From NCBI RefSeq assembly GCF_963455295.1, contig NZ_OY734020.1:1240001-1304000 (forward strand): a stretch of 64,000 nucleotides of DNA, given 5' to 3'. Source of the stretch: Candidatus Thiodiazotropha sp. CDECU1. GTDB taxonomy: Bacteria; Pseudomonadota; Gammaproteobacteria; Chromatiales; Chromatiaceae. The position numbers were made by a program, and so were the translations under genes. Of the stretch, positions 16,306 through 25,038 are shown piece after piece (the first letter of the stretch is position 1; each line of letters begins with the position of its first letter). The notes beneath the pieces were generated by a model. That model had not been told where the DNA came from and searched no databases. It saw only the letters and a program-made list of their open reading frames with translations.

Positions 16306-16995
16306 TTACAGATTGAACATTTTGTCTGGGTCTATAATCCCCTCTTTATAGTTATTCAAACATTCACAGCCCTTGTTGCACGCTCTCTTTTCGATTGGAA
16401 CGTCAAAACCGCCTTCTCTCATCGCAAGTTTTAGCGCACCGTATGCCATACTGAAATAATCCACCTGGTGTTGATCTGTATGTAGTTTCGGGTCATCGAG
16501 TATAATCCTGTTAAGATGACTGAGAAGTGGTAATTTTCCTGCGCAATGGCGAAATACCACCATGTGATCAAAGCTTCCGTATGAGAAGTTGTGGGCCAAG
16601 TCGTTGGCTGAGACAAACCATTTTCTTTCATGGTGGGTATTACTGTCCCATTTCATGGGATTGCTTTTTGTAACCCAAACCTTTCCTGTAAATGTGTTTC
16701 TGATGATTTCAATATCAAGTTCTAAAAGCACAGGACCATGTTCATGTGCGCTGTTGGCACTTTTATGTATGTCTATGGAATCGGCAAATATATCATTCCG
16801 GATACTATAATTATTGCCGCTGTGGCTCGATTTTGGTGTGGTCTTTTGTACGCCAAGTTTTTCGATATATTCGCGTGACATCAAGCATCGATTTCTAAGA
16901 AAAAGAGATGAATTTTCAACACTGTTTGCATGTAGTATTGAAGAGACGCCTTTATCTTTGAGGATCTCATAGATCCTCTTGGGTAGTATTTCCAT
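16306..16995 (-). CDS. Unrecognised protein with HANSV and DSIDIH motifs
   Basis: A 229-residue soluble protein in DNA that is visibly richer in A+T than its neighbours. Conspicuous stretches are ILHANSVENSSLFLRNRCLM near the N terminus, DIFADSIDIH in the middle and WFVSANDL later; the C-terminal region is rich in Cys (ACNKGCECL). The N-terminal arrangement (His-Ala-Asn-Ser, then a conserved Ser-Arg, then an acidic DxxxD-H block) reminds me loosely of the DarT/ART-like family of ADP-ribosyltransferases, but I cannot assign a family. It stands alone between a signalling gene and a quinone reductase, with no antitoxin-like partner visible. Base composition hints at transfer. Confidence 0.65.
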   Translation of the reverse strand: MEILPKRIYEILKDKGVSSILHANSVENSSLFLRNRCLMSREYIEKLGVQKTTPKSSHSGNNYSIRNDIFADSIDIHKSANSAHEHGPVLLELDIEIIRNTFTGKVWVTKSNPMKWDSNTHHERKWFVSANDLAHNFSYGSFDHMVVFRHCAGKLPLLSHLNRIILDDPKLHTDQHQVDYFSMAYGALKLAMREGGFDVPIEKRACNKGCECLNNYKEGIIDPDKMFNL

Positions 16996-17321
16996 TGCAA
17001 CATTCCAGCCTGAAATTAACAGTTATCTGGCATTGCCAGTTAATAGCGCCTTTGAATATTAGGTGCAATCCAATAGCGTTCAGTATCATAGCTCTTCACT
17101 TTACGGTATAGATAGACACTCATCACAAGTTCAACACCATATAAATGAGAGTTGCTTATTGATTTCTTTACTGATATGGCAAATGGTGTGTGAGAAACTT
17201 TATTGCTAATGCATGCATAGGCATGGGAGGCGCGTAGCTTGATGGTCACAATAAACATTACTTGTTAAATAGTAATTCGTTTTTGTTTTAAACTAAGAAA
17301 TGACTAAGTGAGGAGATCACA
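16996..17321. other. AT-rich intergenic region, no supported gene
   Basis: This 326-base stretch holds the divergent promoters of the 16306-16995 gene and the quinone oxidoreductase. A 72-codon minus-strand frame is present but lacks a ribosome site and recognisable features. GAGGAG at 17311-17316 is the ribosome site of the next gene. Confidence 0.5.
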
Positions 17322-18302
17322 ATGAATCATGCGCTGATGGTTCACGACTGTGGTGGTAGTGAAGTTTTGCAGTGGCAAGAGCTTCCACTTGTCGAGCCCA
17401 CTCCCGGTGAGGTGCGCATCAAACATAGTGCCGTTGGGCTTAATTTCATCGATATCTATCATCGAACCGGTCTCTATCCTGGCGGGAGCCTGCCCTTTGT
17501 CCCAGGCCTTGAGGCGGCCGGTACCATAGAGTCAGTGGGAGAGGGGGTCGAGGGATTTTCACCCGGGGATCGGGTGGCCTATGCGGGTGGTCCCCTGGGT
17601 GCCTATACAGAGTCTAGAAATTTCCCAGCGGAACGTTTGATCAAACTGCCTGAGGGTATCAGTGAAAAACAGGCCGCGGCCATGATGCTCAAGGGTATGA
17701 CAGCCGAGTACCTGATCCGCCGGACTTACCCGGTGCAGGCGGGGGAGACCATTCTAGTCCACGCGGCGGCTGGCGGCGTCGGTCAGCTGCTCTGTCAGTG
17801 GGCGGTGGCACTCGGTGCCGAAGTCATCGCTACAGTCAGCAGTGAGGAGAAAGCGGATGTGGTGCGCGCACTCGGATGCCACCATATCATTAACTACCGT
17901 AACCAGGATGTCGTGGAGCAAGTCAAGGCAATCACCACTGGCGCAGGTGTACCGGTGGTCTATGACTCGGTGGGAAAAGATACCTTTGAGGCCTCACTGT
18001 CGGTGCTCGCACCCCTGGGCACCCTGGTCTCCTTCGGCCAGGCTTCGGGTAAGGTGCCGCCTTTCGATGTCACACAGCTGAGCACCATGGGCTCTCTCTA
18101 TCTGACCCGCCCTACACTCTTCGACTACACCAGAACCAGGGAGCAATTGCTGCAGAGTTCAAGGGCACTCTTCGATATGGTCCTGGGGGGAGAGATCAAG
18201 CTTGAGATCGCCCAGGAATATCCGCTCAGGGAGGCAGCGCAGGCCCACCAGGCCCTGGAGTCACGTAACACCAGGGGCAGCACGCTGCTCCTGCCGGACT
18301 GA
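17322..18302 (+). CDS. qorA: NADPH:quinone oxidoreductase, zeta-crystallin type
   Basis: A 326-residue medium-chain dehydrogenase/reductase lacking zinc ligands. Features are the N-terminal GroES-like fold with GLNFIDIYHRTGLY, the nucleotide-binding HAAAGGVGQLLCQWA and the NYRNQDV segment. It reduces quinones by one electron with NADPH in the cytosol. A strong ribosome site, GAGGAG, lies 8 bases before the ATG. The following gene starts 126 bases downstream and may be cotranscribed. Confidence 0.92.
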   Translation: MNHALMVHDCGGSEVLQWQELPLVEPTPGEVRIKHSAVGLNFIDIYHRTGLYPGGSLPFVPGLEAAGTIESVGEGVEGFSPGDRVAYAGGPLGAYTESRNFPAERLIKLPEGISEKQAAAMMLKGMTAEYLIRRTYPVQAGETILVHAAAGGVGQLLCQWAVALGAEVIATVSSEEKADVVRALGCHHIINYRNQDVVEQVKAITTGAGVPVVYDSVGKDTFEASLSVLAPLGTLVSFGQASGKVPPFDVTQLSTMGSLYLTRPTLFDYTRTREQLLQSSRALFDMVLGGEIKLEIAQEYPLREAAQAHQALESRNTRGSTLLLPD

Positions 18303-18427
18303 GCCTGCTGCCGCAAGCCAGCATCCAAATCGAGGTGATCCTGTGATATGCCAATGTGTTCGCCAGGTTGGACTTGACCTTGGCTGAGATCTGGTTCAGC
18401 GTTACCACACTTTCAACCACGAGCAGC

Positions 18428-19537
18428 ATGATGTCAGAGGAACAATCAAACCACTATCGACCCAGCCAGGGGGCGGCCAGCTCCCAGGCAGCCGTCGAGC
18501 GTTTCTGTGATGGCTGCAACTGCTCACAGGCGGTGTTGACAACCTATGCCAAGCGTTACGCCCTCGATGAGGGGCTGGCTATGCGTATCGCATCCGGTCT
18601 TGGCGGCGGAGTGGGTCGTATGGGGGATGTTTGTGGTACCCTCACCGGCGCTGCGCTGGTATTGGGTCTGGAACTGGGTCCCGAGAGAATGGAGGAGAGT
18701 GATGCCAAGGAGGCGACCTATGTGGCAACCCGACAGCTTCAGGAGCGTTTTATCGAACGCCACGGCAGCAGCCGCTGCAGGGAGCTGCTGGAGAAGGATC
18801 TGAGTGTCCCCGAAGAGTACCGGCAGGCTAAAGCGCTGGATCTGTTTAAAACCCGCTGCCCCCTATATGTGGAGACGGCGGTGATCCTGCTCGACGAACT
18901 GCTCAACGAAAAGAAGATCAATATGAAACAGAAAATCCTAACCATGCTCGAACTGCAGGATGCCATGAACCGTAAGGTGAATGACGACTGGCGGGATGCG
19001 GGCTATCCCTGGTATCGGGCGATCTGGACCGAGTGCGCTGAAATGCTCGACCACTACGGCTGGAAGTGGTGGAAACACCAAAAACCCGATATGCAACAGG
19101 TCCACCTGGAGATCGTCGACATCTGGCACTTTGCCCTGAGCGACCTGATCCTGCATAACACCACCCTCGAGGAGGCGGCTGAGTTGGCTATGAAGGGATT
19201 GGGTGAACCCTCTGAAGCGGTGGATTTCAGGACCTCCATCGAACAGCTGGCAATGGCCAGTATCCAGACCCAGTCAGCCGACATCAGCCATTTTGCCGCA
19301 GTGATGCAGGCAGCCGAGCTGGGTTTCGATGAGCTCTTCAAGACCTATGTGGGAAAGAATGTGCTCAACTTTTTCCGCCAGGATCACGGTTACAAGGAGG
19401 GTAGCTATATCAAGCTTTGGAACGGGCGCGAGGACAACGAACATCTGGCGGATATTCTAGCCAACCTCGATGCCAGCAGTTCGGGCTTCAGCGATGAAGT
19501 CTATCGCCAGTTGGAGCAGGCCTACCCGGCTGAATGA
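18428..19537 (+). CDS. Fusion of a C_GCAxxG_C_C redox domain and a dimeric dUTPase
   Basis: A single 369-residue frame. Residues about 15-150 match the C_GCAxxG_C_C family: FCDGCNCSQAV, a glycine-rich GLGGGVGRMG, then the CGTLTGA core and later SRCRELL and RCP cysteines. From Met166 onward the sequence is that of an all-alpha dimeric dUTPase (MazG-like superfamily): ECAEMLDHYGWKWWK, EIVDIWHF and the C-terminal FRQDHGYKEGSYIKLWNG with the EDNEHL end. The dUTPase would hydrolyse dUTP to dUMP; the N-terminal domain is of unknown function and possibly redox active. Joining the two is unusual. ATGATG at 18428-18433 is the likely start; a longer upstream frame looks non-coding. Confidence 0.88.
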   Translation: MMSEEQSNHYRPSQGAASSQAAVERFCDGCNCSQAVLTTYAKRYALDEGLAMRIASGLGGGVGRMGDVCGTLTGAALVLGLELGPERMEESDAKEATYVATRQLQERFIERHGSSRCRELLEKDLSVPEEYRQAKALDLFKTRCPLYVETAVILLDELLNEKKINMKQKILTMLELQDAMNRKVNDDWRDAGYPWYRAIWTECAEMLDHYGWKWWKHQKPDMQQVHLEIVDIWHFALSDLILHNTTLEEAAELAMKGLGEPSEAVDFRTSIEQLAMASIQTQSADISHFAAVMQAAELGFDELFKTYVGKNVLNFFRQDHGYKEGSYIKLWNGREDNEHLADILANLDASSSGFSDEVYRQLEQAYPAE

Positions 19538-19567
19538 TGCATAACCCCGCCTGCCAGTAAAGAGCGA

Positions 19568-19588
19568 GCAGGCCCGGATCGGGCCTGC
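19568..19588. terminator. Bidirectional hairpin between convergent genes
   Basis: GCAGGCCC-GGATC-GGGCCTGC is a perfect 8-base-pair GC-rich stem between the stops of the fusion gene (+) and the Spy-like gene (-). The short T-rich flank makes it a plausible but not ideal intrinsic terminator. Confidence 0.65.
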
Positions 19589-19604
19589 CGTTTATGGTAT
19601 GGGC

Positions 19605-20069
19605 TCAGAAACCTTTTCGGCCGGGACCGAATCCCTTCTTTGACCAGCGAAGATCCTGCAGTTGTTCACGCTGTTCCTCGGTTAGTACGCTGTTTATCTT
19701 GTTGCGCACCTCTGCACGCAGCACGATCATGCGGGTAACCTGGTCACCCTGTTTTTCCGCCAGGCTACGGATACTGGCCATGTCTGCATTGTCAATCATC
19801 GCATCGCGCAGGTCGGTGCGGTTATCCTGCATCGCATCGCGTAAGTCCCGCATGGCGTCACGTGTGGCCTTGCGAATATCCTTCAAAACCTGCTTCTGTT
19901 CTGTGCTCAGGTCGTCAAGCTGTGTCAGGGCAGCCATCGGTCCATGTTTGCCACCCCGATCGCAACCACCGTGACCTTTGGGACCACCAAAGGCCATGGC
20001 GGCACCGGCGCTGGTGAAAAGCAGGGTGGAAAGGCTGATAATCGCAATCCGTTGATATGTGGGTTTCAT
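19605..20069 (-). CDS. Spy/CpxP-family periplasmic protein
   Basis: A 154-residue exported protein with a signal peptide (about 1-26, ending AMA-FGG). A Gly/His-rich segment (GGPKGHGGC...GGKHGP) follows, which could bind metal. Two LTxxQ-type motifs, LSTEQKQ and LTEEQREQ, flank a long helical, Arg/Asp-rich middle part. Family members are periplasmic chaperones or inhibitors of the CpxA sensor. A CpxRA-like pair is encoded 1.2 kb away, so it is a likely target and modulator of that system. Confidence 0.88.
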   Translation of the reverse strand: MKPTYQRIAIISLSTLLFTSAGAAMAFGGPKGHGGCDRGGKHGPMAALTQLDDLSTEQKQVLKDIRKATRDAMRDLRDAMQDNRTDLRDAMIDNADMASIRSLAEKQGDQVTRMIVLRAEVRNKINSVLTEEQREQLQDLRWSKKGFGPGRKGF

Positions 20070-20226
20070 CTTTAGTCTCCAATGTTGTTGCTGAATACTG
20101 CACCATGGCAGCTGTTTAAATTTTAAGTTTTCCTTGCATCAAGTTGGGTCAGGTTCTGTCAGCTTTGGCAAAGAATTACAAAGTGACCTAATGCCTAGGG
20201 TGTGAATTTATCCGTGCCTGAATCAT

Positions 20227-21171
20227 TCAGGCAGGAGTCAACAATGCACGCTCTCTCATGCGCCGCCGGCGTCTCAGCCAGGAGATGGACCCACTCAGGA
20301 TCAGCAGGCTCAATGCCGAAGCGCCCAACAGATTGATGGTGCCACTCAGAGGGCCGGCCCAGGTGCCCTCATGCAGGGTTTTGACAAGATTCTCCTGGGG
20401 ATTTATGGGGGTGACGGAGTGATCGGTTAGAATCAGTAGCTGTTTATCCCCTTTGTCATATGTGCTGACGAGCACACTGCCGCCTCGGAGGCGTCGTACC
20501 ATGTTCAGGCTGTCCAGCCCTTGGGTTTGTTGTGCACGACTCAATACGTCGGCCAGTGGCAGGCGGCTATCTGGCTGGCTCATACTCGGTAGTTCAGGCA
20601 TGCCCACATGCAGGCTCATCAATACCCCGGTCAAGGGTAATATCAGCACCATCGGCAACAAGAACCAGCCGACGCCTCGATGCCAACCCATCAGGTTATT
20701 GCGCAGACGCGGCCATGGCAGTAGCAGTGCCATGAGCATCATCAGTATCATCAGATAGCTGGCGATCTGAATCAGGATATCGGCGCCAAACAACAGCTCC
20801 TTGTGTAGATGCTCAGCGAATTCGAAGAGATTGAATCGGATTGGTGCATCGTTGCCACAGGCGCATACACCACTACTCAAATCATATCGCCCTGCGATCT
20901 GCGGATCCTGTGAACGTACATCTGCCTGGTTGGTTGCCATGTCGATGGAGATGGCATCCACCTCATCGCCTTCGGGATCGATGCGCTCCAGGAGTTTGAT
21001 GACTTGGGCTGCGGGGGCAGCATTCAAGCTGTCCGGTACCGATTGCTGCACTATCGGTTTAAACGCCAGCACGGCACCCGACAGGGCAATCAGCAGAAAC
21101 AGCGGCGCCAGTCCGATACCTATCCAGCGATGAAGTTTGAAAAGGGTGGGTTTGAGTCTCTTGAAGTTCAT
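20227..21171 (-). CDS. PepSY-associated membrane protein
   Basis: A 314-residue inner-membrane protein with about four hydrophobic helices (near 19-37, 128-150, 175-195 and 275-297) and an N-terminal WIGIGLAPLFLLIALSGAVLAF typical of PepSY_TM proteins. These are often iron or redox related, but the role is unclear. It is divergent from the response regulator gene, with tandem 10-base repeats in the shared region, so it is probably controlled by it. Confidence 0.83.
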   Translation of the reverse strand: MNFKRLKPTLFKLHRWIGIGLAPLFLLIALSGAVLAFKPIVQQSVPDSLNAAPAAQVIKLLERIDPEGDEVDAISIDMATNQADVRSQDPQIAGRYDLSSGVCACGNDAPIRFNLFEFAEHLHKELLFGADILIQIASYLMILMMLMALLLPWPRLRNNLMGWHRGVGWFLLPMVLILPLTGVLMSLHVGMPELPSMSQPDSRLPLADVLSRAQQTQGLDSLNMVRRLRGGSVLVSTYDKGDKQLLILTDHSVTPINPQENLVKTLHEGTWAGPLSGTINLLGASALSLLILSGSISWLRRRRRMRERALLTPA

Positions 21172-21237
21172 GCTTCAGCTCCGGTGAATAACCTGTGCGG
21201 CAAGCATATGAGCTAAAGCGTCAATGGAGTGGTAAGT

Positions 21238-21267
21238 TATGCAAGCGAGTGCAAAGAAGTGCAAATC
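21238..21267. promoter_or_regulatory. Three tandem 10-base repeats, likely OmpR-type response regulator site
   Basis: TATGCAAGCG, AGTGCAAAGA and AGTGCAAATC follow each other with exactly one helical turn period. Direct repeats of this kind (compare the CpxR box GTAAA-N5-GTAAA) are the usual binding pattern of OmpR-family regulators. They lie 55-84 bases before the regulator ATG, in the region shared with the PepSY gene. Confidence 0.6.
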
Positions 21268-21321
21268 CGGCCTTTCAAACGCTGGGAGCCAGGCGTTAAA
21301 CAAGTCAGAATAGATGGTGCA

Positions 21322-22005
21322 ATGAAAAAGATACTGCTGATCGATGACGACGTGGCCCTGTGCGAATTGCTTACCGAGTATCTGGTGGGTGAGGGTTTTG
21401 CCGTGGAGAGTGCGCATAGCGGTCCGGAGGGGGTTTCCCGCGCCGTTGCCCATGATTGGGATGCGATCGTGCTGGATGTCATGCTACCCGGCATGAACGG
21501 CTTCGATGTGTTGCGGCAGATACAGGCAGAGAGTGCCGTACCGGTGCTGATGTTGACCGCCCGGGGTGATGATACCGATACCGTGCTCGGGTTGGAGCTG
21601 GGGGCAGATGATTATGTGGCCAAACCCTGTAGCCCCCGGGTGCTGGTGGCGCGGTTGCGTAATCTGTTTCGCCGCAAGCTAGAGCAAACCACAGTGGAGA
21701 CAGAGCAGCGGGTCGGCGATCTCGATTACGACAAGCAGAACCGGCGGGTGCGGGTGGGTGATCGTGATGTGGAACTGACCGGCGCCGAGTTCAATCTGCT
21801 GGTGTTGTTGCTTGAGCATGCCGGTGATCTGGTCTCCAAGGAGATCCTGGCCAAGCAGGGCCTGGGGCGGGCATTACAGGCCTACGATCGCCGCATCGAA
21901 ACCCACATGGCCCAGATCCGCAAGAAGCTTGGCCCCCTGCCGGACGGTTCCCCGCGTATCAAGACGGTGCGCGGCGCCGGCTACCAATATCTGGTGAGCG
22001 AGTGA
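21322..22005 (+). CDS. OmpR-family response regulator, CpxR-like
   Basis: A 227-residue regulator. The receiver domain begins KKILLIDDDVALCELL, with phosphoacceptor Asp in VLDVMLPG and the conserved AKPCSPR Lys. A winged-helix DNA-binding domain ends in RIKTVRGAGYQYL. The ATG at 21322 starts the receiver cleanly; an upstream in-frame GTG/ATG extension lies in the promoter region. The stop overlaps the kinase start by four bases (GTGA). The neighbourhood, with a Spy-like protein, suggests envelope stress or metal sensing. Confidence 0.93.
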   Translation: MKKILLIDDDVALCELLTEYLVGEGFAVESAHSGPEGVSRAVAHDWDAIVLDVMLPGMNGFDVLRQIQAESAVPVLMLTARGDDTDTVLGLELGADDYVAKPCSPRVLVARLRNLFRRKLEQTTVETEQRVGDLDYDKQNRRVRVGDRDVELTGAEFNLLVLLLEHAGDLVSKEILAKQGLGRALQAYDRRIETHMAQIRKKLGPLPDGSPRIKTVRGAGYQYLVSE

Positions 22006-23300
22006 GCCTGTTTCTGCGTATCTTTCTCTCCTTCTGGCTGGCGAGCCTGCTGCTGGCCCTCTCCTTCTTTCTGATCCAGCGCCACTACGGTGGCGAGGTG
22101 GTGGAACAGGTAGAGGCGGTGATGCAGGCCCAGGCGGAGACGGCGGCGGTGTTGTGGCGGGACGGGGGTGACAAGGCGCTGCATCGATGGCTGCATCGTC
22201 AACCCAAGCGGCACCGGCTGGTGCTGGTCGACGAGGGGGGCGAGTCGCTGAGACGCCGACCGCTGCCTCCCCATCTCAAACAGATACTGCCGCGGGCGAT
22301 CAGTCCGGGGGTAGAGCGCATTCGCCCGGGACATCTGATGCTCGTTGTGGAATTGCCCGAGGTGGCGCCAAAACGCTTTCTGCTCACGATTATCGATCTC
22401 GGCAGGCTTCATGGCATGCCGATATGGGCGCGCGGGCTGTTGGCGATCCTTATCTTCGCCCTGGTCAGCCTGTTGCTTGCAAGGATGTTGACCCGACAGG
22501 TGCGCCCATTAAGGCAGGCGGCCCAACGCATGGCCGAAGGGGATCTGAGCGGCCGGGTCGAGCTCAAGGGGAGGGATGAGATCAGCGCCCTGGGGGGCGA
22601 TTTCAACCTGATGGCGGAGCGGCTCAACGACCTGCTGCAGAGTCAGCGTCAGTTGGTGCGGGATGTCTCTCACGAGCTGCGTTCTCCCCTGGCGCGGCTG
22701 CGGGTCGCCCTGGAGCTGGCGGAGAGGGAGGAGGACCGTACAAAGGCCCTGGGCCGCATCGAACAGGAGGCAGACGAACTGGAACGTCTGGTCACCGAGC
22801 TCCTCTCCCTGGCCCGCCTGGAGTCGGGGCAGGCCGGGCTGGAAAGGCAACGCCTGGACCTCCATGGGTTGTTGGAGAAGGTGGTGACCGATGCCGAGTT
22901 CGAGGCCCAGGCGCAGCAGAAAGGGGTGAGTGTCAGCAGCGAGGCGGTGACCCTGGAGGGTGACGCGGTGCTGCTGCGCTCCGCGGTGGAGAATGTGGTA
23001 AGGAATGCCATCCGCCATACTCCACCGGGCCAAGCCATCCAGGTTTCGTTGACCAGTGAGAAAAATGATTGCTTGATTCGAGTGAGGGATTTTGGACCCG
23101 GTGTCGACGACTCTCAACTGGAGTCCATGTTCGATCCCTTCACCCGCACCGCCGATGCGCGAGAGCGAGATAGTGGAGGTTTCGGCCTTGGTTTGGCCAT
23201 CGCAAGACGCGCCATGCAGATTCATGGCGGTGATGCCTTAGCGAGAAATCACCCGGAGGGGGGATTGGAGGTCACACTACGGCTACCCTTGTATGAGTAA
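22002..23300 (+). CDS. Sensor histidine kinase, CpxA-like
   Basis: A 432-residue inner-membrane kinase: helix at about 5-25, a periplasmic domain of about 110 residues, second helix (about 142-162), HAMP, HisKA with DVSHELRSPLARL and HATPase with VENVVRNAIRHT, RDFGPGV and GFGLGLAI. It starts with GTG overlapping the regulator stop. The layout and size match CpxA. The signal is likely envelope stress, modulated by the nearby Spy-like protein. Confidence 0.92.
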   Translation: MSLFLRIFLSFWLASLLLALSFFLIQRHYGGEVVEQVEAVMQAQAETAAVLWRDGGDKALHRWLHRQPKRHRLVLVDEGGESLRRRPLPPHLKQILPRAISPGVERIRPGHLMLVVELPEVAPKRFLLTIIDLGRLHGMPIWARGLLAILIFALVSLLLARMLTRQVRPLRQAAQRMAEGDLSGRVELKGRDEISALGGDFNLMAERLNDLLQSQRQLVRDVSHELRSPLARLRVALELAEREEDRTKALGRIEQEADELERLVTELLSLARLESGQAGLERQRLDLHGLLEKVVTDAEFEAQAQQKGVSVSSEAVTLEGDAVLLRSAVENVVRNAIRHTPPGQAIQVSLTSEKNDCLIRVRDFGPGVDDSQLESMFDPFTRTADARERDSGGFGLGLAIARRAMQIHGGDALARNHPEGGLEVTLRLPLYE

Positions 23301-23409
23301 ATTGACTTCATCCAGCGAACTTCAATCTTGAAGGCCCTGCCGGGGGATGGGATTTGGTCTCATAAAGCCTATAACAACCCCGGGAAGCTCATTGTGAGCC
23401 TAATGACAA

Positions 23410-23435
23410 ATGTTGTGATCCACGCTACACAACAT
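23410..23435. promoter_or_regulatory. Inverted repeat ATGTTGTG-N10-CACAACAT before modABC
   Basis: Perfect 8-base arms located about 140 bases upstream of modA. It does not look like the enteric ModE box. It may be an operator for the molybdate operon or the end of the kinase transcript. Function inferred from position only. Confidence 0.45.
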
Positions 23436-23574
23436 CCTGTCTGATCCGTGCAACCCATTGAAATTATAATTAAACATTCATGGCACTCCGATTGCATAAG
23501 ATGAGTTTCACTTAGAGTTTAGCAGCGTTGTTAAGCTTAACTGTATGATGGTGTTCATGATAAAGATAGGCTTC

Positions 23575-24327
23575 ATGAAAGTAACAAACTACTACATCAT
23601 TGCCGCATGCATTGTATTCGCCCAGCCCCGAGTGGAGGCCGAAGAGGTGTTGATCGCCGTCGCGGCCAACTTCATCGATGCCAGCCGCGAGATCGCTCCC
23701 TTGTTTGAACGGGTCAGCGGTCATACCACCCGTATCAGCTACGGCTCCACAGGCAAACTCTATTCCCAGATCGAGCATGGCGCTCCCTTCGAACTGTTCC
23801 TGGCGGCGGACACCCAACGGCCGATCAAGGCCGAGGAGGAGGGTATGGCGGTACCCGGTACTCGATTTATCTACGCCAAGGGCAAGCTGGTGTTGTGGAG
23901 TGTAAAACCGGGTCTTTTCAATGATGCTGAGGGGTTTCTCAGGCAGGGTGATTTCGATCATCTTGCCCTGGCCAATCCCAAGACCGCCCCCTATGGCCTG
24001 GCAGCCCAGCAGGTGATGCATCAGCTGGGAGTGCTGCCATCACTCACAGCCAAACTGGTACGGGGTGAATCCATTGCCCAGGCATTTCAGTTCACCGCCA
24101 CAGGCAATGCGGAGCTGGGTTTTGTCGCCTTGGCCCAGATCAAGACGTGGAAAGGGGAAGCGGGTACATTGTGGGAGATTCCAGCGGAATACTACAGCCC
24201 CATCGCCCAGGCGGCGGTGTTGTTGAAAAAGGGTGAAGCAAATCCAGCGGCCACCGCTTATCTCGAATTCCTCAAAAGCGATGTCGCACGTGAAGTGATC
24301 GAGCGATATGGTTATGGTGTGGAGTAA
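23575..24327 (+). CDS. modA: Molybdate ABC transporter, periplasmic binding protein
   Basis: About 250 residues with a signal peptide (KVTNYYIIAACIVFAQPRVEA). The mature start EEVLIAVAANFIDASREI and YGSTGKLYSQI are typical of ModA oxyanion binding. It delivers molybdate (or tungstate) to ModBC. The ATG at 23575 gives a normal signal peptide; earlier in-frame ATGs at 23545 and 23557 only lengthen it. First gene of modABC. Supply of Mo matches the Mo-bisPGD enzyme at 7.9-10.4 kb. Confidence 0.92.
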   Translation: MKVTNYYIIAACIVFAQPRVEAEEVLIAVAANFIDASREIAPLFERVSGHTTRISYGSTGKLYSQIEHGAPFELFLAADTQRPIKAEEEGMAVPGTRFIYAKGKLVLWSVKPGLFNDAEGFLRQGDFDHLALANPKTAPYGLAAQQVMHQLGVLPSLTAKLVRGESIAQAFQFTATGNAELGFVALAQIKTWKGEAGTLWEIPAEYYSPIAQAAVLLKKGEANPAATAYLEFLKSDVAREVIERYGYGVE

Positions 24328-24360
24328 AACAAACAACTCTCATACATGCGGAGCATTTTC

Positions 24361-25038
24361 ATGGATTTCGACTGGCAACCCGTCTGGCTGACCCTCAAGC
24401 TGGCCAGCACCACCACCCTGGTGCTGCTGATCATCGGCACCCCCATCGCCTGGTGGTTGGCGCGTACTCACGCCTGGTACAAGCAGGCCCTGTCAGCGGT
24501 GGTCGCGCTGCCCCTGGTATTGCCACCCACCGTGCTCGGCTTCTATCTGTTGATAATGCTTGCCCCGGACGGGCCGGTGGGTCGGCTGACCCAGGCCCTT
24601 GGTATCGGCACCTTGCCCTTTACCTTCGGCGGACTCGTTTTCGCCTCTGTGCTCTACTCGCTGCCCTTTGTGGTGCAGCCGCTGCAGAATGCGTTTGAGT
24701 CTCTGGGACCTCGCCCGGCAGAGGTTGCCGCCACCCTGCGAGCCTCACCCTGGGACCGCTTTATGACCGTGGTGATTCCCCTGGCGCGACCAGGATTTCT
24801 GACCGCTGCGGTGCTCTGTTTCGCCCACACCGTGGGTGAATTCGGGGTGGTGCTGATGATCGGCGGCAATATCCCCGGTGAGACCCGGGTGTTGTCGGTG
24901 GCGATCTACGACCATGTCGAGACCCTGGAGTATGGCCAGGCCCACCTGCTGGCTGCCGGCATGCTTGCCTTCGCCTTCCTGGTGTTGATGACCCTCTACC
25001 TGGTCAACGGCCGCATCACTCGGAGCCATCAACCTTGA
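24361..25038 (+). CDS. modB: Molybdate ABC transporter permease
   Basis: A 225-residue inner-membrane protein with about five helices and the permease signature around [19 protein letters not shown], the EAA loop that contacts ModC. Start at 24361 is preferred because GGAG lies 7 bases upstream. It overlaps modC by four bases. Length and context fit ModB. Confidence 0.92.
   Translation: MDFDWQPVWLTLKLASTTTLVLLIIGTPIAWWLARTHAWYKQALSAVVALPLVLPPTVLGFYLLIMLAPDGPVGRLTQALGIGTLPFTFGGLVFASVLYSLPFVVQPLQNAFESLGPRPAEVAATLRASPWDRFMTVVIPLARPGFLTAAVLCFAHTVGEFGVVLMIGGNIPGETRVLSVAIYDHVETLEYGQAHLLAAGMLAFAFLVLMTLYLVNGRITRSHQP

Noticed and set aside
17040-17258. 72-codon minus-strand frame in the intergenic region
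   Set aside because: No ribosome site, no motif, AT-rich composition typical of chance frames.
22509-23225. 238-codon minus-strand frame opposite the CpxA-like kinase
   Set aside because: Shadow of the real kinase gene; no domain on the minus strand.
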